A stretch of DNA of 64,000 nucleotides from Monodelphis domestica (Eukaryota > Chordata > Mammalia > Didelphimorphia > Didelphidae), in NCBI RefSeq assembly GCF_027887165.1, contig NC_077228.1, forward strand, positions 106,714,043 to 106,778,042, written 5' to 3'. Numbering within the stretch: position 1 is the stretch's first letter; each line of letters begins with the position of its first letter. The notes under the pieces are model-generated. The model did not search any database. It was not told the origin of the DNA and worked only from the letters and a program-made list of their open reading frames with translations. Position numbers and translations under genes: made by a program. Shown here in pieces: positions 1 to 13,732 of this stretch.

Positions 1-204
1 AGAAATAATATTAATTTTTTTTAATATGGAAAGAACTATCTATATGAAATGAGTAAAAAAAGAGAACATTATATATAGCAAATATAGCTACAGATTTAAT
101 ATTTGAAGGATAACTTGTGGATATTCCCCCCCAGAGGATGAATGAATGAATGACATAATCTATATATACATATCTGTTTGCCAGATGATGCCTTCTTTAT
201 TTAG

Positions 205-345
205 TCACTTCATGGGTTCCTGCCTCAGTTTCCTCATTTGAAAAATTGGAATAATAGTAGCACCTACCTTCTGGGGAATATTATAAGAATCAAATGAGTT
301 AATACTTGTAAAGTACTTTGGAAACCTTAAAACACTATGTATGGA
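205..345 (+). repeat. MIR-type SINE fragment
   Basis: Contains CCTCAGTTTCCTCATTTGAAA, ATAATAGTAGCACCTACCTT and TTGTAAAGTACTTTGGAAA, the 3' half of a MIR/CORE-SINE. Confidence 0.75.
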
Positions 346-2404
346 AGAAAACTTTTATATATAGTATAAATATAGTTAATTGAACTAGGACTCAGATCTT
401 CCTAACTCTAGGACCAGGATGAACTTGACCTCTAAAGTCCCTTCCAGTTCTAAATCTGTTCTGTATGTAAATTATTCTTTTCTCTCCTAGTGTGTTCCTC
501 ATAATATTTAACATTTTTTTCAATTGTATCATTTATCTAGTGTCCATACCACCTCCAGAAAGTCTTTCTTGATATCTATCTTTAGTAAGGAAAATGTTCT
601 TTCCTCAGACTTTTCATAGTGCAAGGTATTTTTTAATAGTTTTAAGTTGCACTAAGCCTTTGGGGACCCTTTTGTATTTTATATCTCTCATATAAAATAT
701 TTTTATAATACATGATAAATATTAGTTATTTGTTCCCTCTTTAGTCTATAAGTCTCATATGAATAAAAACTATGCTGTGTTTAAACTGTGTCTCACTAAG
801 CAACTAGTAGTTGGAATTTTGGCCTAAATTTGTTGGTACATAGTTGGCAGTTATTTGTTGGTTGATTGTTTGGATCTGGGGAAAGGTCTCTAGTGCCAAG
901 ACGACAAGTTCTGGGCCAAGAACAAGTTCTGTTCTGGGCCACTTTTTTGAAAAAATAAAATAAGTAAGTTACTGCAGACATGGAAATACTTCTCACCAAA
1001 ACTGCAGCTGAAACAAAACTGGAAGGGACAGCAAATATGATTGGCAACAAGACTCAAAATCAAGATGATATTTATCCCTAATTAAATTTCAAGTCCTAAA
1101 TTTCGGTTGAAAAAAATCAATTGTACAAGTCTGCTGTGGAAGGTACCTGCTTTGGCAAGATCTCATTTGGGAAAAAGAATCTGGGCATTTGGCTGCACAA
1201 AAGTTTAATATGAACCAACAGTATATATAATGTAGCCACTAAAAAGCTAATGTAATCTTAGCCTGCTTTAATAGCAGTCCTGTCTAGTGTCCAAATCAAG
1301 GCAGATAATAGTACCATTGTCCTCTGTAGGTAAAAGAGCATTTTTAATAACTTTGAATTAGCCCTCAAAAGAATAAGTTGCCTCTACAAAGAATGAACTC
1401 CTACTGGAGATATCCAAGGAAAGATTGTCAAGGGTGCTAGAAAAGAGACCACTATATTTGTTATAGATTGTGTTAGAAAACTGCCAGATCTATCCCAACA
1501 CTGACTTATTTTAATTTTTCCTTATGTAGATCTCAAAGGAAATATTCCTTCTGTATTTCCACCCTCCTATCCCCATCCCTATTGCTGCTGACCAAATCCC
1601 CGGGGAGTCTGATCTATCATATGAGGTTGGGTAGCTGTGATATTACCTCTATTTCCCTTCCCTCCCAGCTCCCATCTGAAATGCTGACCTGGTCTGTTTA
1701 CATAAAATGGTACTAGCCCATCCATTCCCTGGAGGCTTCATAGAACAAGACAGCAATCCTAGAAGAAACTTTATCTTCTTTCTGTCTCCTTGATTTCCAT
1801 GAGATTCTTGTATAAGCGGGTGCTTGCATATTCTGGGCTGAGAATATTGGCAGTGAGATAAGATATGGGGGACTACTTAATGGTTAATTTTGTCAAAGCT
1901 CTAAACAAACCCATATCCAGAGCAATAAGTTGTTCCTATTTATCTTGTACTTTGCGATCCAACTTTCCTTGGTTGCCTAGTCACCTGTTAGGTGTTCTGT
2001 TAGACTTTGTCCTGGTTTGGTTCTCTCCCAGCCCTGGGCATGCTGGGGGCTACTTGCTGGGATGACTGAATTGTGTGCAGCTGGGCAATGATGCCTCCTC
2101 TCTCTGTGAGCTGCCATCCTTGCTGGGCCCCAGCTCTTAGTGACATCCCCAAGCCTAGTTAACAAAGGGCTTATTTCTCTACTCTCTATCCCACCCCCTT
2201 AAATAATGCTTCTTCCATGTACTCCTCTCCCTTTAAATCAACTCCTCCTGGCATGAAGCAGTTTGTAGTTATAGATGGAAAAGTCATGTAGAAGAATCGG
2301 ACAAATTGAGGAGGGGAGAATTGATCCATATAGAGACTGAAGACTAAATATGCACCTCCTTCTGTGGCCCCACTCTGTGAAGTCATCTGGGTGCTGCTTT
2401 CTTT

Positions 2405-2760
2405 GGCACTTACAGTCCAGTCAGTCAGCAGGCATTTGACAAGTACCTACTATGTGCCAGGCACCTTATTAAGCATGGGAAATAAAAAGAAAAACAATAG
2501 ACAGTTCTTGCTCTCAAAAAGTTCTTAGTCAAAAGTAGGAGATAACATGATCACAACTTTGTACAAATAAGATACACACAAGAGGGTAAGTCAGAATAAT
2601 CAACAGAAGGAAGATACTAGAATTAAGGAGAAAATTGACAAAGATTTCTTGTAGGAGATGGGACATTTAGCTTAGGCTTAAAGAGAGTCAGGAGACAGAG
2701 GATATGAGGAGAGAGAAAATCCAGGCAAAGGATTGGGAGACAGCCAATTAAATGCCAAGA
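2405..2760 (+). repeat. Old interspersed repeat, family uncertain
   Basis: It starts ACAAGTACCTACTATGTGCC and has an inner block about aligned animals of the same family at 14440, 18455, 26175, 45240 and 50105 (CTTGCTCTCAAAAAGTTCTTA; TAGGAGATGGGACATTTAGC). The pattern is that of an ancient SINE/LINE, perhaps L3/CR1-derived. Confidence 0.5.
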
Positions 2761-3084
2761 GCCAGGATGTCTTGTTTTAGTTCCCACCCAGTATATACAA
2801 AGCATTGTCCTAGTCAGACTCAAGAGAAAGACTATTTGAGCGACACCTTTGGCTTTAGTTAGCCTTCTCTAGAGAAAGGAATTTATGTTGCCTGGGTCCA
2901 GGAGCACTGGGTTCTATTTGTGGGATGTAAACAAGAAGATGATAGTATTTAGAATTTGAAGGGAGCTTGGACAATCTAGGCCAATTCTTTCATTTTATAG
3001 AAATAATAGCAGCTGACATTTTGTAAACACACTGTTTTACAGTACTCGTTATACATTTAAGCTTATAACATTAAAATTCACATC

Positions 3085-3310
3085 AAGTCTTGGACACTTA
3101 CTAGTTCTGTGCGGCTCTGGGAAAATCTCTTAGCCTTTGTCTTCCTCAGTTTCTTCAAATAAAAAAATGGGGTTAATAACATTGACCTCCCAGGGTCTTT
3201 GTGAGGATCAAATGAGATAATTATAAAGTAAAAAGATAATAAAGTAAAAGATAATTGTAAAGTACGGTGCCCAATATATAGTAGGTACTTAATAAATAAA
3301 GCTTGTTCCC
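3085..3310 (+). repeat. MIR-type SINE
   Basis: Contains CTTCCTCAGTTTCTTCAAAT, GTGAGGATCAAATGAGATAA and a closing TAGTAGGTACTTAATAAATA. A local duplication of AAAGTAAAAGATAAT sits inside. Confidence 0.8.
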
Positions 3311-5713
3311 TTCTCTTCCCTTATAGAAGTAGGTAAGTATTATTGTTCCCATTTTTCAGATACGGAAGATGCAATGGACAACTTGTTTAAGGTCACAATA
3401 GTTAATAACAAAGGAGGGGACTTCTGCTTCAATCAGCCACAAAACTCACCCAAATCCACATCCAGACAATCACCAAAACTTTAAAAAGCCTCAAAGCGAA
3501 AATTCGGAAAGGCAGAACCAACAAAAGACAGAGCAAAGTAGAAGGCAACAAAAGAAAACAGAAGGACAACAGAAAGGACCCACCTCTATGGAGTAATATG
3601 AGAGAGGAATGGAATCAGCAGTTTAAAGAGCAGTCCAGTGCATGCAGAGGAGCAACCTACCACATGCTAAGGCGCTTGAGAAGTAGCCTGGTGTAAATAC
3701 ACCTTAGGGAGCCCTTGGTGGAAGATACAACCTGATGCTTATGACACCCAGAAGCTGGCAGCTAAGGAGCAGATTCCAGCCAATTTAGTGCATGTGGCAC
3801 CTGGGGAAACTCGGGGACAGTATACCCTTCACTATAGTATATCTGAGCTTCAACATATAGGTGATGTGACAAAAAAAAGCCACCCCCTCCAAAATAAACA
3901 AAAAACAAAGAAAAAGACTAACCCTAGAAAACTATTTTGGTAACAGGGAAGACCAAAACGCAAGCTCAGAAGAGAAGAGCAATAGCAAAACAGAAATGTG
4001 TGAAGCCTCAAAGACTAGGATGAATAGATGTCAGTTCCAAAATGGACTCTTGGGCTTCTGGATAAACATGGTGGCAGTCTAGACACAAGACTCATCCTCT
4101 CCTCAGCACCCACCGATATAGACTACCTCAAAAGGTCAAAAAAACCAAATTCATAAGAACAAAGGGACTCAACAGTAGAGTGCAGCATTCAAGGTACATG
4201 GGATTTGGGCATTTCCACACTATAAGGGAGTGGAAAAGCTCCCACCAAAACCATGAGTTGATCTACCCTCCCCCACCCCACCTACCGTCAGAGCCAGTGA
4301 ATGCCAGAATCAGTGAGTGAGGGGCACCTCTAGAGTGAGTAAAGGGCACCTCTAGGTCCTTGGGAGCTGACTAAGACCACCTGAGAGCAGCTACACCTGA
4401 AACCCCAGCGGGCTGAAGAGCGCAGACCGTGGGCACTCGTGGGAAAATAGCACAGAGAAGGGCAGCAAACAGCAAAAACTGCAGAGATTCCAGACCTGGC
4501 CTCAGGCAAAATCCTTGCTTCTTAGCTCTATACACAGAGAGCTTGCCCATCTCACTCAGATTTCTGACTAAAAAGGGAAGGAAAAACCTCCACAGTGGTG
4601 GCAAATTGTGCCCAGGAGCAACAACCTCCCTCCAAGAAAACCAGAAAGAAGGGGTTGACCCTGGAAAATTTTTATGGAGGAAAAAACTAGGCTACAGAGG
4701 AAATACAGGAGGAAATTCAAATAAACCCAAAACCTTCCCCCCAAAATGGAAATTGTCCATAACCTCTTGAAGAATTTAAATTGGAGCTTATCAAAAAGAT
4801 GGAAGCCTTCTGGCAAGAAAAGTGGGAAATAATCCAAAGAGAAAATAGCAGTTTAAAAGACAAGAACTCCCAATTGTAGAAACAGTTGGAAGCCACAAAA
4901 AGCAGGATAGACCAAACTGAAAAGGAAAATCAAAAGATTATAGCAGAAAATCAGTCCTTAAAGACCAAAATGATCTCTTGGAAGTGCCCCAAAAGAGGAT
5001 TACCAAAAAAAGAGATAAAAGAAAAATCTTGAAAATTAACAAGAGACCTAAAAAAGTAGTATAAAACCCTAAGCAAGAAAATGGCTCTCTAAAAATTAGA
5101 ATTGGACAAGTAGAAGCTTAAGATTTTATAACACAATAAGACAAAATTTAAAAAATTAATGAAAATATAGAAAAAGATCTGAAAGATCTCTCTGGAAAAA
5201 CAACTGATCTGGAAAATAGATTCAGGACAGATAACTAAGAATAACTGGACTGCTTAAAAGCCATTATCAAAAAAGAAACTGAACCCCATATTGCAAGAGA
5301 TTATCAAGGATAACTGCCCTGATGTTCTTGAGAAAGAGGGGAAAATAGACATTGAAAAAATTCACTGATTACCTCCTGAAAAAGATCTCAAATCTAAAAA
5401 TACCAGGACTATTATAACCAAAGTCCAGAACTCCCACAGCAATGAGAAAATACTGCAAACAGCCAAAAAAAAATTTCAAATATTTTGGAACCATAGTCAA
5501 GAATGTACACTTTCTAGAAACTTCTACATTAAAGGACCAGAAGGCATAAATTTGATATTCTGCAAAACAAAGATCTAGGACTCCAATGAAGAATCATTTA
5601 CCCAGCAAAACTGAGCATAATGCTCCAAGGAAAGAAATGTATATTTAATGAAATAGAAAACTTCTAGGTATTCCTGACAAAATGACCAGAGATGAAAAGA
5701 AAATTATTGTTTT

Positions 5714-5920
5714 GGGGACAGCTAGGTTGCCCAGTGGATTGAAAACCAGGCCAGAAATGGGAGGTCCTGGATTCAAATCTTGCCTCAGACACTTCCTAGC
5801 TGAGTTACCCTGGGCAAGTCACTTAACCCCCATTGTGTAATCCTTACCACTCTTCTGCCTTAGAACCTATAGACAGTATTGGCTCTAAGATGGAAGGGAA
5901 GGGTTTAAAAAAAAAGAAAA
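5714..5920 (+). mobile_element. Marsupial CORE-SINE inserted in the L1
   Basis: Full-length copy: a tRNA-like head (GGGGACAGCTAGGTTGCCCA), a core (CTGGGCAAGTCACTTAACCC), a tail (CAGTATTGGCTCTAAGATGG) and an A-rich end. It is younger than the host L1. Confidence 0.9.
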
Positions 5921-5989
5921 AATATTTGTTCAAATTCAACCTTCAAGGGAAGCATAAAAAGTAAAAGAGGAGAGAGAAAACTCCAGAAA

Positions 5990-6270
5990 CTCAGTGGGAA
6001 ATAGGATACTTAAGATATTATGCTATAAGACATCTAAGATACTCAAGATACCTAAGATAATCTAAAGAAACAATGAGATTAAACTGATTATATTCTTGCA
6101 TGGAAAAGTGATATAAGATACTTAAGATACCTATGATATGAAAGATAGTTAAGATAACCAAAGGAAACTATGGGATTGAGCTGATTACATTACAGTTAAG
6201 GTGATAACTCAGATACTTAAGATACTAAGATACTTGAAGCACCTAAGAGTTACTAAAGATATTTAAGAAC
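5990..6270. repeat. Degenerate AAGATACYT short tandem array
   Basis: AAGATACTTAAGATACCTAAGATA-type words recur throughout, with a longer repeat of about 100 bases (AAAGAAACAATGAGATTAAA / AAAGGAAACTATGGGATTGA). It lies between the two coding parts of the L1. Confidence 0.75.
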
Positions 6271-7254
6271 TTTATCACTTTTAGGGCAATGAATAGAGTA
6301 TATGTAGACATAGAACAGGAAATAAGTTTAATATTATGGGATGGTACCCCCTCCCAAAAAAATCAAAGGATTCTAAAGAAGGATATAGTGGGGGAAAAGA
6401 GAAAAGGAGACAAAACTGGAGTTAAATTATCTCACAGGAGGAGGCACATAAGAGTCAATACAGTGGATGGGGAAGGGTGGAGAAAAGGGAGGTTGAATTC
6501 CAGAAAATTGTGGTCATAAACAAACAAACAAAAAATGTGAATAGGGAAAGGTTGAAAGAAAAGAGAAGGATAAACGGGGAGTAAATAAGATAGAAGGAAA
6601 AACACAGTAATCTTACATGGGAATGTGAATGGGATGAACTTACCAATAAAATGGAAAAGGACAGCAGAGTGAATTAAAAGCCAGAATCCTACAATATGCT
6701 GTCTACAAGAAACACATTTAAATCAGGGAAACAAACATATATAGAGTAAAGGTAAAAGGCTGGATAATAATCTATTATGCTACAGCAAAGTTAAAGCAGA
6801 TATAGCAATTATAATTTTAGACAAAGAAAAAGTGAAAATTAATTAAAAGAGATAAAGAAGGAAATTACACCTTGATAAAAGATATCATAGACAATGATGT
6901 AATCTCAATATTAAACATATATGCACTAAATGGCATTGTATCCAAATTCACAAAGGAGAAATTACATGAATTACAAGAGGAAATAGACAATAAAACCATA
7001 TTTATAGGGGGCATTTACATTCAATTCTCAGAATTATATAAATCAAACCAAAAAACAAATAACAAATTAAGGAGGTAAATAGATTCTCAGAAAAGTTAAA
7101 TCTGATCTTCACAAAAACTGGTCATATAATAGTACATAAAAATCTCATCCAAATGCAGAAAAAAAAAAAGAAAAATACATCCTTTTCAAACCATAATGTT
7201 ACAAAAATTATACTCAACAAAAGGCTATGGGGGAGGAATATTAAAAATTGATTG

Positions 7255-7420
7255 GAGGGTTAGCTATATATCACAGTAGAGCACATGAGTTGGGAGGATC
7301 TGGGTTCATATCTGACCTCAGACACTTCCTAGTTGTATGGCCCTAGGTAAGTAACTTAACCCCCAATGGCTAGCTCTTGCCACTCTTCTGTCTTAGAAGA
7401 TAGAAGGTAATTTTTTTTTA
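7255..7420 (+). mobile_element. Marsupial CORE-SINE, diverged
   Basis: It contains CTGACCTCAGACACTTCCTAG, ACTTAACCCCCAATGGCTAG and CTCTTCTGTCTTAGAAG, and interrupts the ORF2 part of the L1. Confidence 0.85.
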
Positions 7421-9744
7421 ATTAACTGGAAACTAAATAACCTTTTCCTAAAGAATGAGTGGGTCAAAGAGCAAATCATAGAAACAATCAACAATTTCAT
7501 TAAAGAGAATGACAAGACAACATAACAAAATTTTGGGGATGCAGCCAAAGCAATACTTAAGGGAAATTTTATATCTCTAAATGTTTATATCAATAAAATA
7601 GAGAAAGAGCATCAACAAATTGGGTATGCAACTAAAAAAACTAGCAAAAGTACAAATTTTAAATTCTCAATTAAATGCACAATTAGAAATCCTAAAAATC
7701 AAAGGAAAGATTAATAAAATTTTAAATAAGAAAGCCTTTAAACTAATAAATAAAATAAGCAGATAGTTTTGGGGGGGAACAATAAAATAGATAAATTATG
7801 TGGTAGAGGCATGGAAAGCTAGAGTTAATTTGGTGAAAAAGATAAATTTTAAGTATTTTCAATAATCAAACATGAAAAGGGCTAATTCATAACAAATGAA
7901 GAGGAAATTAAAGCGGAGGAAAAAAGAGGAAATTAAAATAAGGAATTATTTTGTCCAATTATATGCCAATAAATCTCATCATCTAAGTGAAATAGATGAA
8001 TATTTTTTAATATAAATTGGTGAGGTTAACCAAAGAGGAAATAGGATATTTAATCCCATCTCAGAAAAAGAAATCCAATGAGCTATCAATGAATTACCTA
8101 AAAAAAATTTCCCATAGCAAAAGGATTCACAAGTGGATTCTACCAATTGTTTAAAGAACAATTCTAATATGATATAATCTATTTGGGAAAATATCTGAGG
8201 AAAAAATTCTACCAAATTCCTTTCATGACACAAATATTATGTTGATACCTAAACTAGTAAGGAAAAAACAAAAACAAACAAACAAAAAACTATAGACCAA
8301 TCTCTATAATGAAAATTAATGCAAAAAATGTTGAATAAAATACTGGCAAGGAGATTATACCAATATATCACAAGGATCATACACTGTGACCAAGTTAGTT
8401 TTATATTGGAAATACAGAGATGGTTCAATATTAAGAAAACTATCATAATTATATCAACAAAACCAACTGAAACCATATGATTATATATAAATAAACAAAA
8501 AGAATATACTTTTGACTAAATACAACATCCGTTCCTCTTTAAAACACAAGAGAACATTGGAATGTATGGAACATTCCTAAAAATGATAAATAGCATCTAT
8601 CTAAAACCATCAATGGGCATTATCTGTAATAGAAATAAGCTAGAAGTCCTCTCAATAAGATCAGAAGTGAAGCAACTATGCCAATTATCACCACTTCTAT
8701 TCAATATTATACTAAAAATATTAGCTATAACAATGAGAAGAAATTGAAGGAATTAGAATAGGCAATGAGAAAATAAAGCTTTCTATTTGACAAAAACTGC
8801 TTGAAAAACTAGAAAAAGATATGGCTGAAAATAACCACAGACCAACAATTCACACCATATAACAAGGTAAAGTCAAAATGGATACATGACCTTCACCAGG
8901 AAGAAAAAAACAACAACAATGGCCCATAAACTCATGACTTTCACTGCAAAGCCTCAGAACATCTACTTCCAAGATGGTTTAGGTGTCCTGCCAGAACCAG
9001 GCCTAGTGAAACCAGGGAAGAGAATTAAGAGAAAAGGGAGAGAAGAGAATGGTAAAAGGGTAAAACAAAGAAGAAACCCAATAAGTCTAAGTTCCCCACC
9101 TCTTGATGTCCATTGGAATAAAAATCCAGGGCTCTTTGGTTAAACCTCTTTTCTGAATGTTCCCCTAAGGATCGTGTGGGAGATAATGGATGCAAAGTGC
9201 TTTGCAAAATTGAAGTGGTACATAAACATCAGCTGTTATTAGAGTAAAGCGATAACCACAGGAAAGAGCTAAGCACAAGGAGATATGAATTTAATAGTGC
9301 CTCCTAAACAACTGCTTCCATGACAGCTGAAGCCAAAGAAGTAGCAACCTTGATCCCAGAAGTGCTCAGCACTGAGAGAAAGCAAGACAGGGGAAAAGCC
9401 TAGGGAGAGTTAGGTGATACCAGTAGCTACTGGAAGGCAGAAAACAGCAATGGCCCCAAAACAGCAGCTAGATGAGGAAACCACCCCCCCAGGGCCAAGA
9501 GAGCCCCATAGCCCTCCCTTTAAACAGCCATTAAGGTATAGCCTGCAAGAGGGTACTGAGTCAGCTCTTTCTGGCTCAGATTCAAAGGGGGATAGATAGA
9601 CACACAGCTGAAATGGAATGCTGTAAAATGCTGAAATGCTCCAGTTGTCCTTCCTGCGATAACTGTCAGCCAAATATAGCCAGTTGGCTTAAGGCATTCT
9701 TTCCTCAGACACACAGGCAACTAACTCGCTAGAGACTCTTGAAG

Positions 9745-9905
9745 GGAATAGAGTTTTACAGTTGGAAAGGAGCTCAGCAACCATGTAGTCCTATCTATCT
9801 ATGACAGGAATCCCTAATTTTACATATCCAACAAGTGGTCATCTAGCTTCTGCTTGAGGGGAGCAGCTCATTCCAGTTTTGGACACCTTTCACTATTAAA
9901 AGGTC
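9745..9905 (+). repeat. Ancient LINE fragment (L3/CR1-like)
   Basis: CAACAAGTGGTCATCTAGCTTCT-type motif followed by CTGCTTGAGGGGAGCAGCTC is a widespread old mammalian LINE 3' end. Related pieces occur at 10160-10460, 34360-34500 and 36230-36540. Confidence 0.5.
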
Positions 9906-9910
9906 ATATA

Positions 9911-10055
9911 GCAGGGGCAGTTAAGAGTACACTTCCTAGCTGTGTGACGTTGGGCAAGTCCCCTTAACCCCCATTGTTTAGTCCTTACCACTCTTCTGCC
10001 TTGGAACCAATACCGAGTATTGATTCTAAGACAGAAGATATGGGTTAAAAAAATC
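9911..10055 (+). mobile_element. Marsupial CORE-SINE, 5'-truncated
   Basis: Contains ACTTCCTAGCTGTGTGACG, CACTCTTCTGCCTTGGAACC and AGTATTGATTCTAAGACAGA with an A-rich end. Confidence 0.88.
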
Positions 10056-10524
10056 ATACAGTAGAAAGAATGACTTAAATGAAGTGAGAGAATGCAAGTT
10101 TGTTTTCCAACTCAACTACTTACTACCTGGGACTTGTAACTTCCCTCCCTCAATCCTCACTGCTCTCTCCACCCTCCATCAAACCTGAATTAAGCTCCTT
10201 GCAGATTCTACCCATTGCTTCTGCAGAAGTTTTGCCCTTTAGGGTCAAACAGAACAAGTCTAGTCCCTTCTCCATAGGACAGTCCTTCAAATATTTGAAG
10301 ATAGCTATCATGATTTGGTCTCATGCCTGTTGACCAATATCTCTTTCAGTTAATATCAGATCTGTATGCTTTCTTCTCTGAGCTAAATCTCTCTGATCCC
10401 TTCACCAAAGACCTGATGCTGCTATCCATTGAGATGTTCCATTCTGCTCTTCAGAAGAAAGACTAGAGAATTTGTAGTTGGAAGATAATTTTGAATCCCA
10501 GTCCTGCCATTTCTACTTATGCAG

Positions 10525-10797
10525 ATAGGCTACTAGGTAGTACAATTGATATAATGCCAAACTTGCAGTCAGGAAAACCTGAGTTCAAATGCAGCCTCCT
10601 ATGCATACTAGCTATATGACCCATGTCAAGTCACTTAAACCTCTGTTTAACTTGGTTTTCTCAACTGTCAAATAGAGGCACAAGAGCACCTGTGCCTCAC
10701 AGAGTTGTTGGAAGGATTAAATGACATATTTGTAAAGTATTTAGCATAATGCCTGGCACATAATAGGTGCTTGATAAATGTTTGTTTACTTCCTTTG
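10525..10797 (+). mobile_element. MIR/CORE-SINE, near full length
   Basis: Head, core (ATGACCCATGTCAAGTCACTT) and tail (AATGCCTGGCACATAATAGG then TGCTTGATAAATG) are all present. Confidence 0.85.
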
Positions 10798-11233
10798 AGT
10801 TACTTCTCCTCTGAATTCCCTCATTTTCCTTATCTGTAAAATGTAAGGGCTAGAGGTTGGATCAAATCAATGATTTCTGCCTAGTGGTCCAACCATTCTA
10901 TGAAGCTGAGAAGGACAAGGATCCAAATATATTTATCAAATCTTGCCAAAGGTATTTTCCTAATCAATGGTTACTAATCTGTTGACGATGGATGAGAAGC
11001 ATCCAAAGTTAGAGTCATGACAACCTAGGTTCAATCCCACCTCAGATACATACTGGTTGAGTAACCAAGGGCAAATCATTTAACCTCTCAGTGCTCACTG
11101 GACACTCTCTAATCAGTAATCTAATTTGGCAGGTCCTGAGTTTAGGGGCTTTTTTTTTGTTTCTTCCTGGTGAAGGTCAGTCCAAAATTCTTTGGATATT
11201 CTAAAAGGAAGACATTTTAAAAACACCCTTTCA

Positions 11234-11442
11234 GGGGGCAGCTGGGTGGCTCAGTAGATTGAGAGCCAGGCCTAGAGATGGGAGGTCCTAGGTTCAAATT
11301 TGAACTTAGACACTTCCTAGCTGTGTGACCCTGGGCAAGTCATTTGACCCCCATTGCCTAGCCCTTATCACTCTTCTGCCTTGGAGCCAATACACAGTAT
11401 TGATTCCAAGACAGAAGGTAAGGGTTTTAAAAAAATAAAATA
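11234..11442 (+). mobile_element. Marsupial CORE-SINE, full length
   Basis: GGGGGCAGCTGGGTGGCTCA head, GTGTGACCCTGGGCAAGTCA core, CAGTATTGATTCCAAGACAG tail and A-rich end. Confidence 0.93.
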
Positions 11443-12282
11443 TATAAATTTAAATACCCTTCCAGTCCCTTCTGCTCTCTTCTCCTGCATCCCTCCAACA
11501 CATAGGTGGGAATCATCTAACTTATTCTGTGAGCCTAGTTTCCTCATTTGTAAAATGTGGGGGCTGGATTTAGTGGCAGTTATTCAAAATAGGATTCAAA
11601 TATGAAAAAAGAACTTCTACCCAAAGGCTCAGTGGCTCTTCTTCCTTAGCTGTCTTTTTTTTTCCTCTCTTTCCTTTTTACAGTTTCCCAGAAACTGAAA
11701 TTGGAGGTGGTAGTTTTTAGTTTCTACTTCCTGCCTTTGTCTCCAACCAGCCCCCTCCTACTCTTCTTTGGCATGTTTATCTTTCCTTTCCTAGAGCTAC
11801 CTTTTAAAGGCCCAAGCTGGAAATCCAGGGAGCTGGAACAATTAACTGCAGGAGTGAAAGAGGAGAATTCCACAGCCTTAGACGGGCAAAGTTTCCATGG
11901 TCTCATTGCCCTGGGACTTCCCCTTCCTAGAAGAGACTCCTCTGTTCTTGGGCTTCTTCTCATGCTTAGCTGAAAAGAGGGATAAGAAGTAGGCAGAGTT
12001 CTGGGGAGAGAAGGCTGAGCTTCCTTGGTTGATACCCTGTGGCAGCAGCACCAGTATAGGGCTGAGAGATTGTCTTGATAGTAATAGACACAGGATCAAT
12101 TTCCTTTTGACTAGAGGTAGCTCTCCTGAGCAGGATAAGGAGCAGTGTTTTGGGAGGTTGAGTTTTGTTTTAATTTTTTGAGCAATCCTTAATTTTCTTT
12201 GCTTACATTTCTTCTCAATATCTGTTAACATTTCTCAAGACTGTTATAGTTGAAGTCTCTTCCTTTGATTACTTCCTTTTTT

Positions 12283-12865
12283 TTATTTAGAATTTTTTCC
12301 CATGGTTAAATGATTCATGATTTTTCCCACCGCTCTTACCTCCTTCCTCCGCAATTCCGCTAGCTTATACATGTATCATTGTTCAAAACCTATTTCCATA
12401 TTATTCCTATTTGTAATAGAGTGATCTTTTAACATCAAAACCATAATCATATCCCCATCTGAACCATGTGATTGATCATATGTTTTTCTTCTGCATTTCT
12501 GCTCCCACAGTTCTTTCTCTAGATGGTAGATAGTGTTCCTCTGGATTGTGCCATAATGTATCATTCTCTATGTACAATGTTTTCCTGGTTCTGCTCCTTT
12601 CACTCTGCATCAATTCCTGGAGGTCTTTCCAGTTCACATGGAATTCCTGCAGTTTGTCATTCCTTACAGTACAATAGTATTCCATCACCAACATATACCA
12701 CAATTTGTTCAGCCATTCCCCAATTGAAGGGCATTCCTTCATTTTCCAATTTTTTGCCACCACAAAGAGCACATCTATAAATATTTTGGTACAAGTATTT
12801 TCCCCTATATTATCTCTTTGGGATACAAACCCAGCAGTGCTATGGCTGGATCAAAGGGCAGGCAG
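12283..12865 (-). mobile_element. LINE (L1-type) 3' end
   Basis: Antisense reading gives an ORF2-terminal region (GEWLNKLWYMLVMEYYCTV) and the 3' UTR ending ATGGGAAAAAATTCTAAATA. Shorter copies of the same 3' end occur at 16725, 19525, 29330 and 40925. Confidence 0.8.
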
Positions 12866-13139
12866 TCTTTTAAAGCTAAGGATAAACCAAACTGATGTTG
12901 ATAAAACAAACTGATGAAGTTTACACTCATAGGGAAGTTCTTTTAAAATTACCTGTCCAATCTGTCTGAGCCCCACTCCAAAAACAGTCTTTTCCAACTG
13001 CATTGTTCAAATTGTATTGAGAATATTCTTCTCTAGCTCCATATCCAGCCCTGCAGAGAATCCTTCCCATCCCCCTCCCCTACATTCATGATATTGGGGG
13101 TGCTGAGGCCTCCTTTTCCACATATACTTAGGGCATTGA

Positions 13140-13330
13140 TGGGTTCACTGGGCCTGGAGTCAGGAACACCCGAGTTCAAATCTAGCCTCAGACACTTACT
13201 GACTGTGTGACCCTGGGCAAGACTGTTTGCCTCAGTTTTCTCATCTGTAAAATAAGCTAAAAGATCTTTTGCCAAGAAAACCCCAAAAAGCAATCATGCA
13301 GAGTTGGACATGGCTATGAAACAATAAACA
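13140..13330 (+). mobile_element. MIR-related SINE
   Basis: GGAGTCAGGAACACCCGAGTT, TGTGTGACCCTGGGCAAGAC, then GCCAAGAAAACCCCAAAAAG and GAGTTGGACATGGCTATGAA, a common marsupial SINE end. Confidence 0.85.
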
Positions 13331-13732
13331 TATGCAAAATGATATTAGGGGTGCTATGAGATTAAGAAATAAGTATTAGGTTTCTATAATCTACAAATTC
13401 TCCATCCTCTCTTTAGGAATATCAAACTGCCTGGAATGGGATGTTGCGGCTTGGGGGCCAGTATAGCATTAAGTTTAAATAGTTTGTTGGGGTTGTCATC
13501 TGTCTTTGAAAGCTCAACCAATGTAGTCATCTAGCCTGCTTTACTCATGATTGTGCTATCCCGAGAATGATAAACTCTTTCCACTTCCAACAAAAGTTGT
13601 GGGGCTTGGATTTGTTTGTTTCTTTTTCTTTTTTGTTTTTCTTCCTTTAAACCTAAAGAATAATATCTTATTGACTCAGGAAGGTGTGGCTGGATGATAT
13701 GCAGGTATTGACTAGCATAGAGACTCTGATAT

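Larger units (their letters stand above)
3415..8880 (+). mobile_element. Degraded L1 LINE, marsupial type, interrupted by two SINEs
   Basis: The first part (to about 5700) encodes, with many stops, an ORF1-like coiled coil: AFWQEKWEIIQRENSSLKDK, then RIDQTEKENQKIIAENQSLK. From about 6660, ORF2-like pieces appear: an endonuclease segment (ISILNIYALNGIVSKFTKEK), a reverse-transcriptase segment (PLLFNIILKILA) and a late segment near 8850. It is old and inactive. The 5' limit is uncertain; a possible 5' end lies near 4040. Confidence 0.8.

Noticed and set aside
6872-7078. Small complete-looking open frame
   Set aside because: It is a fragment of L1 ORF2 endonuclease, not a host gene.
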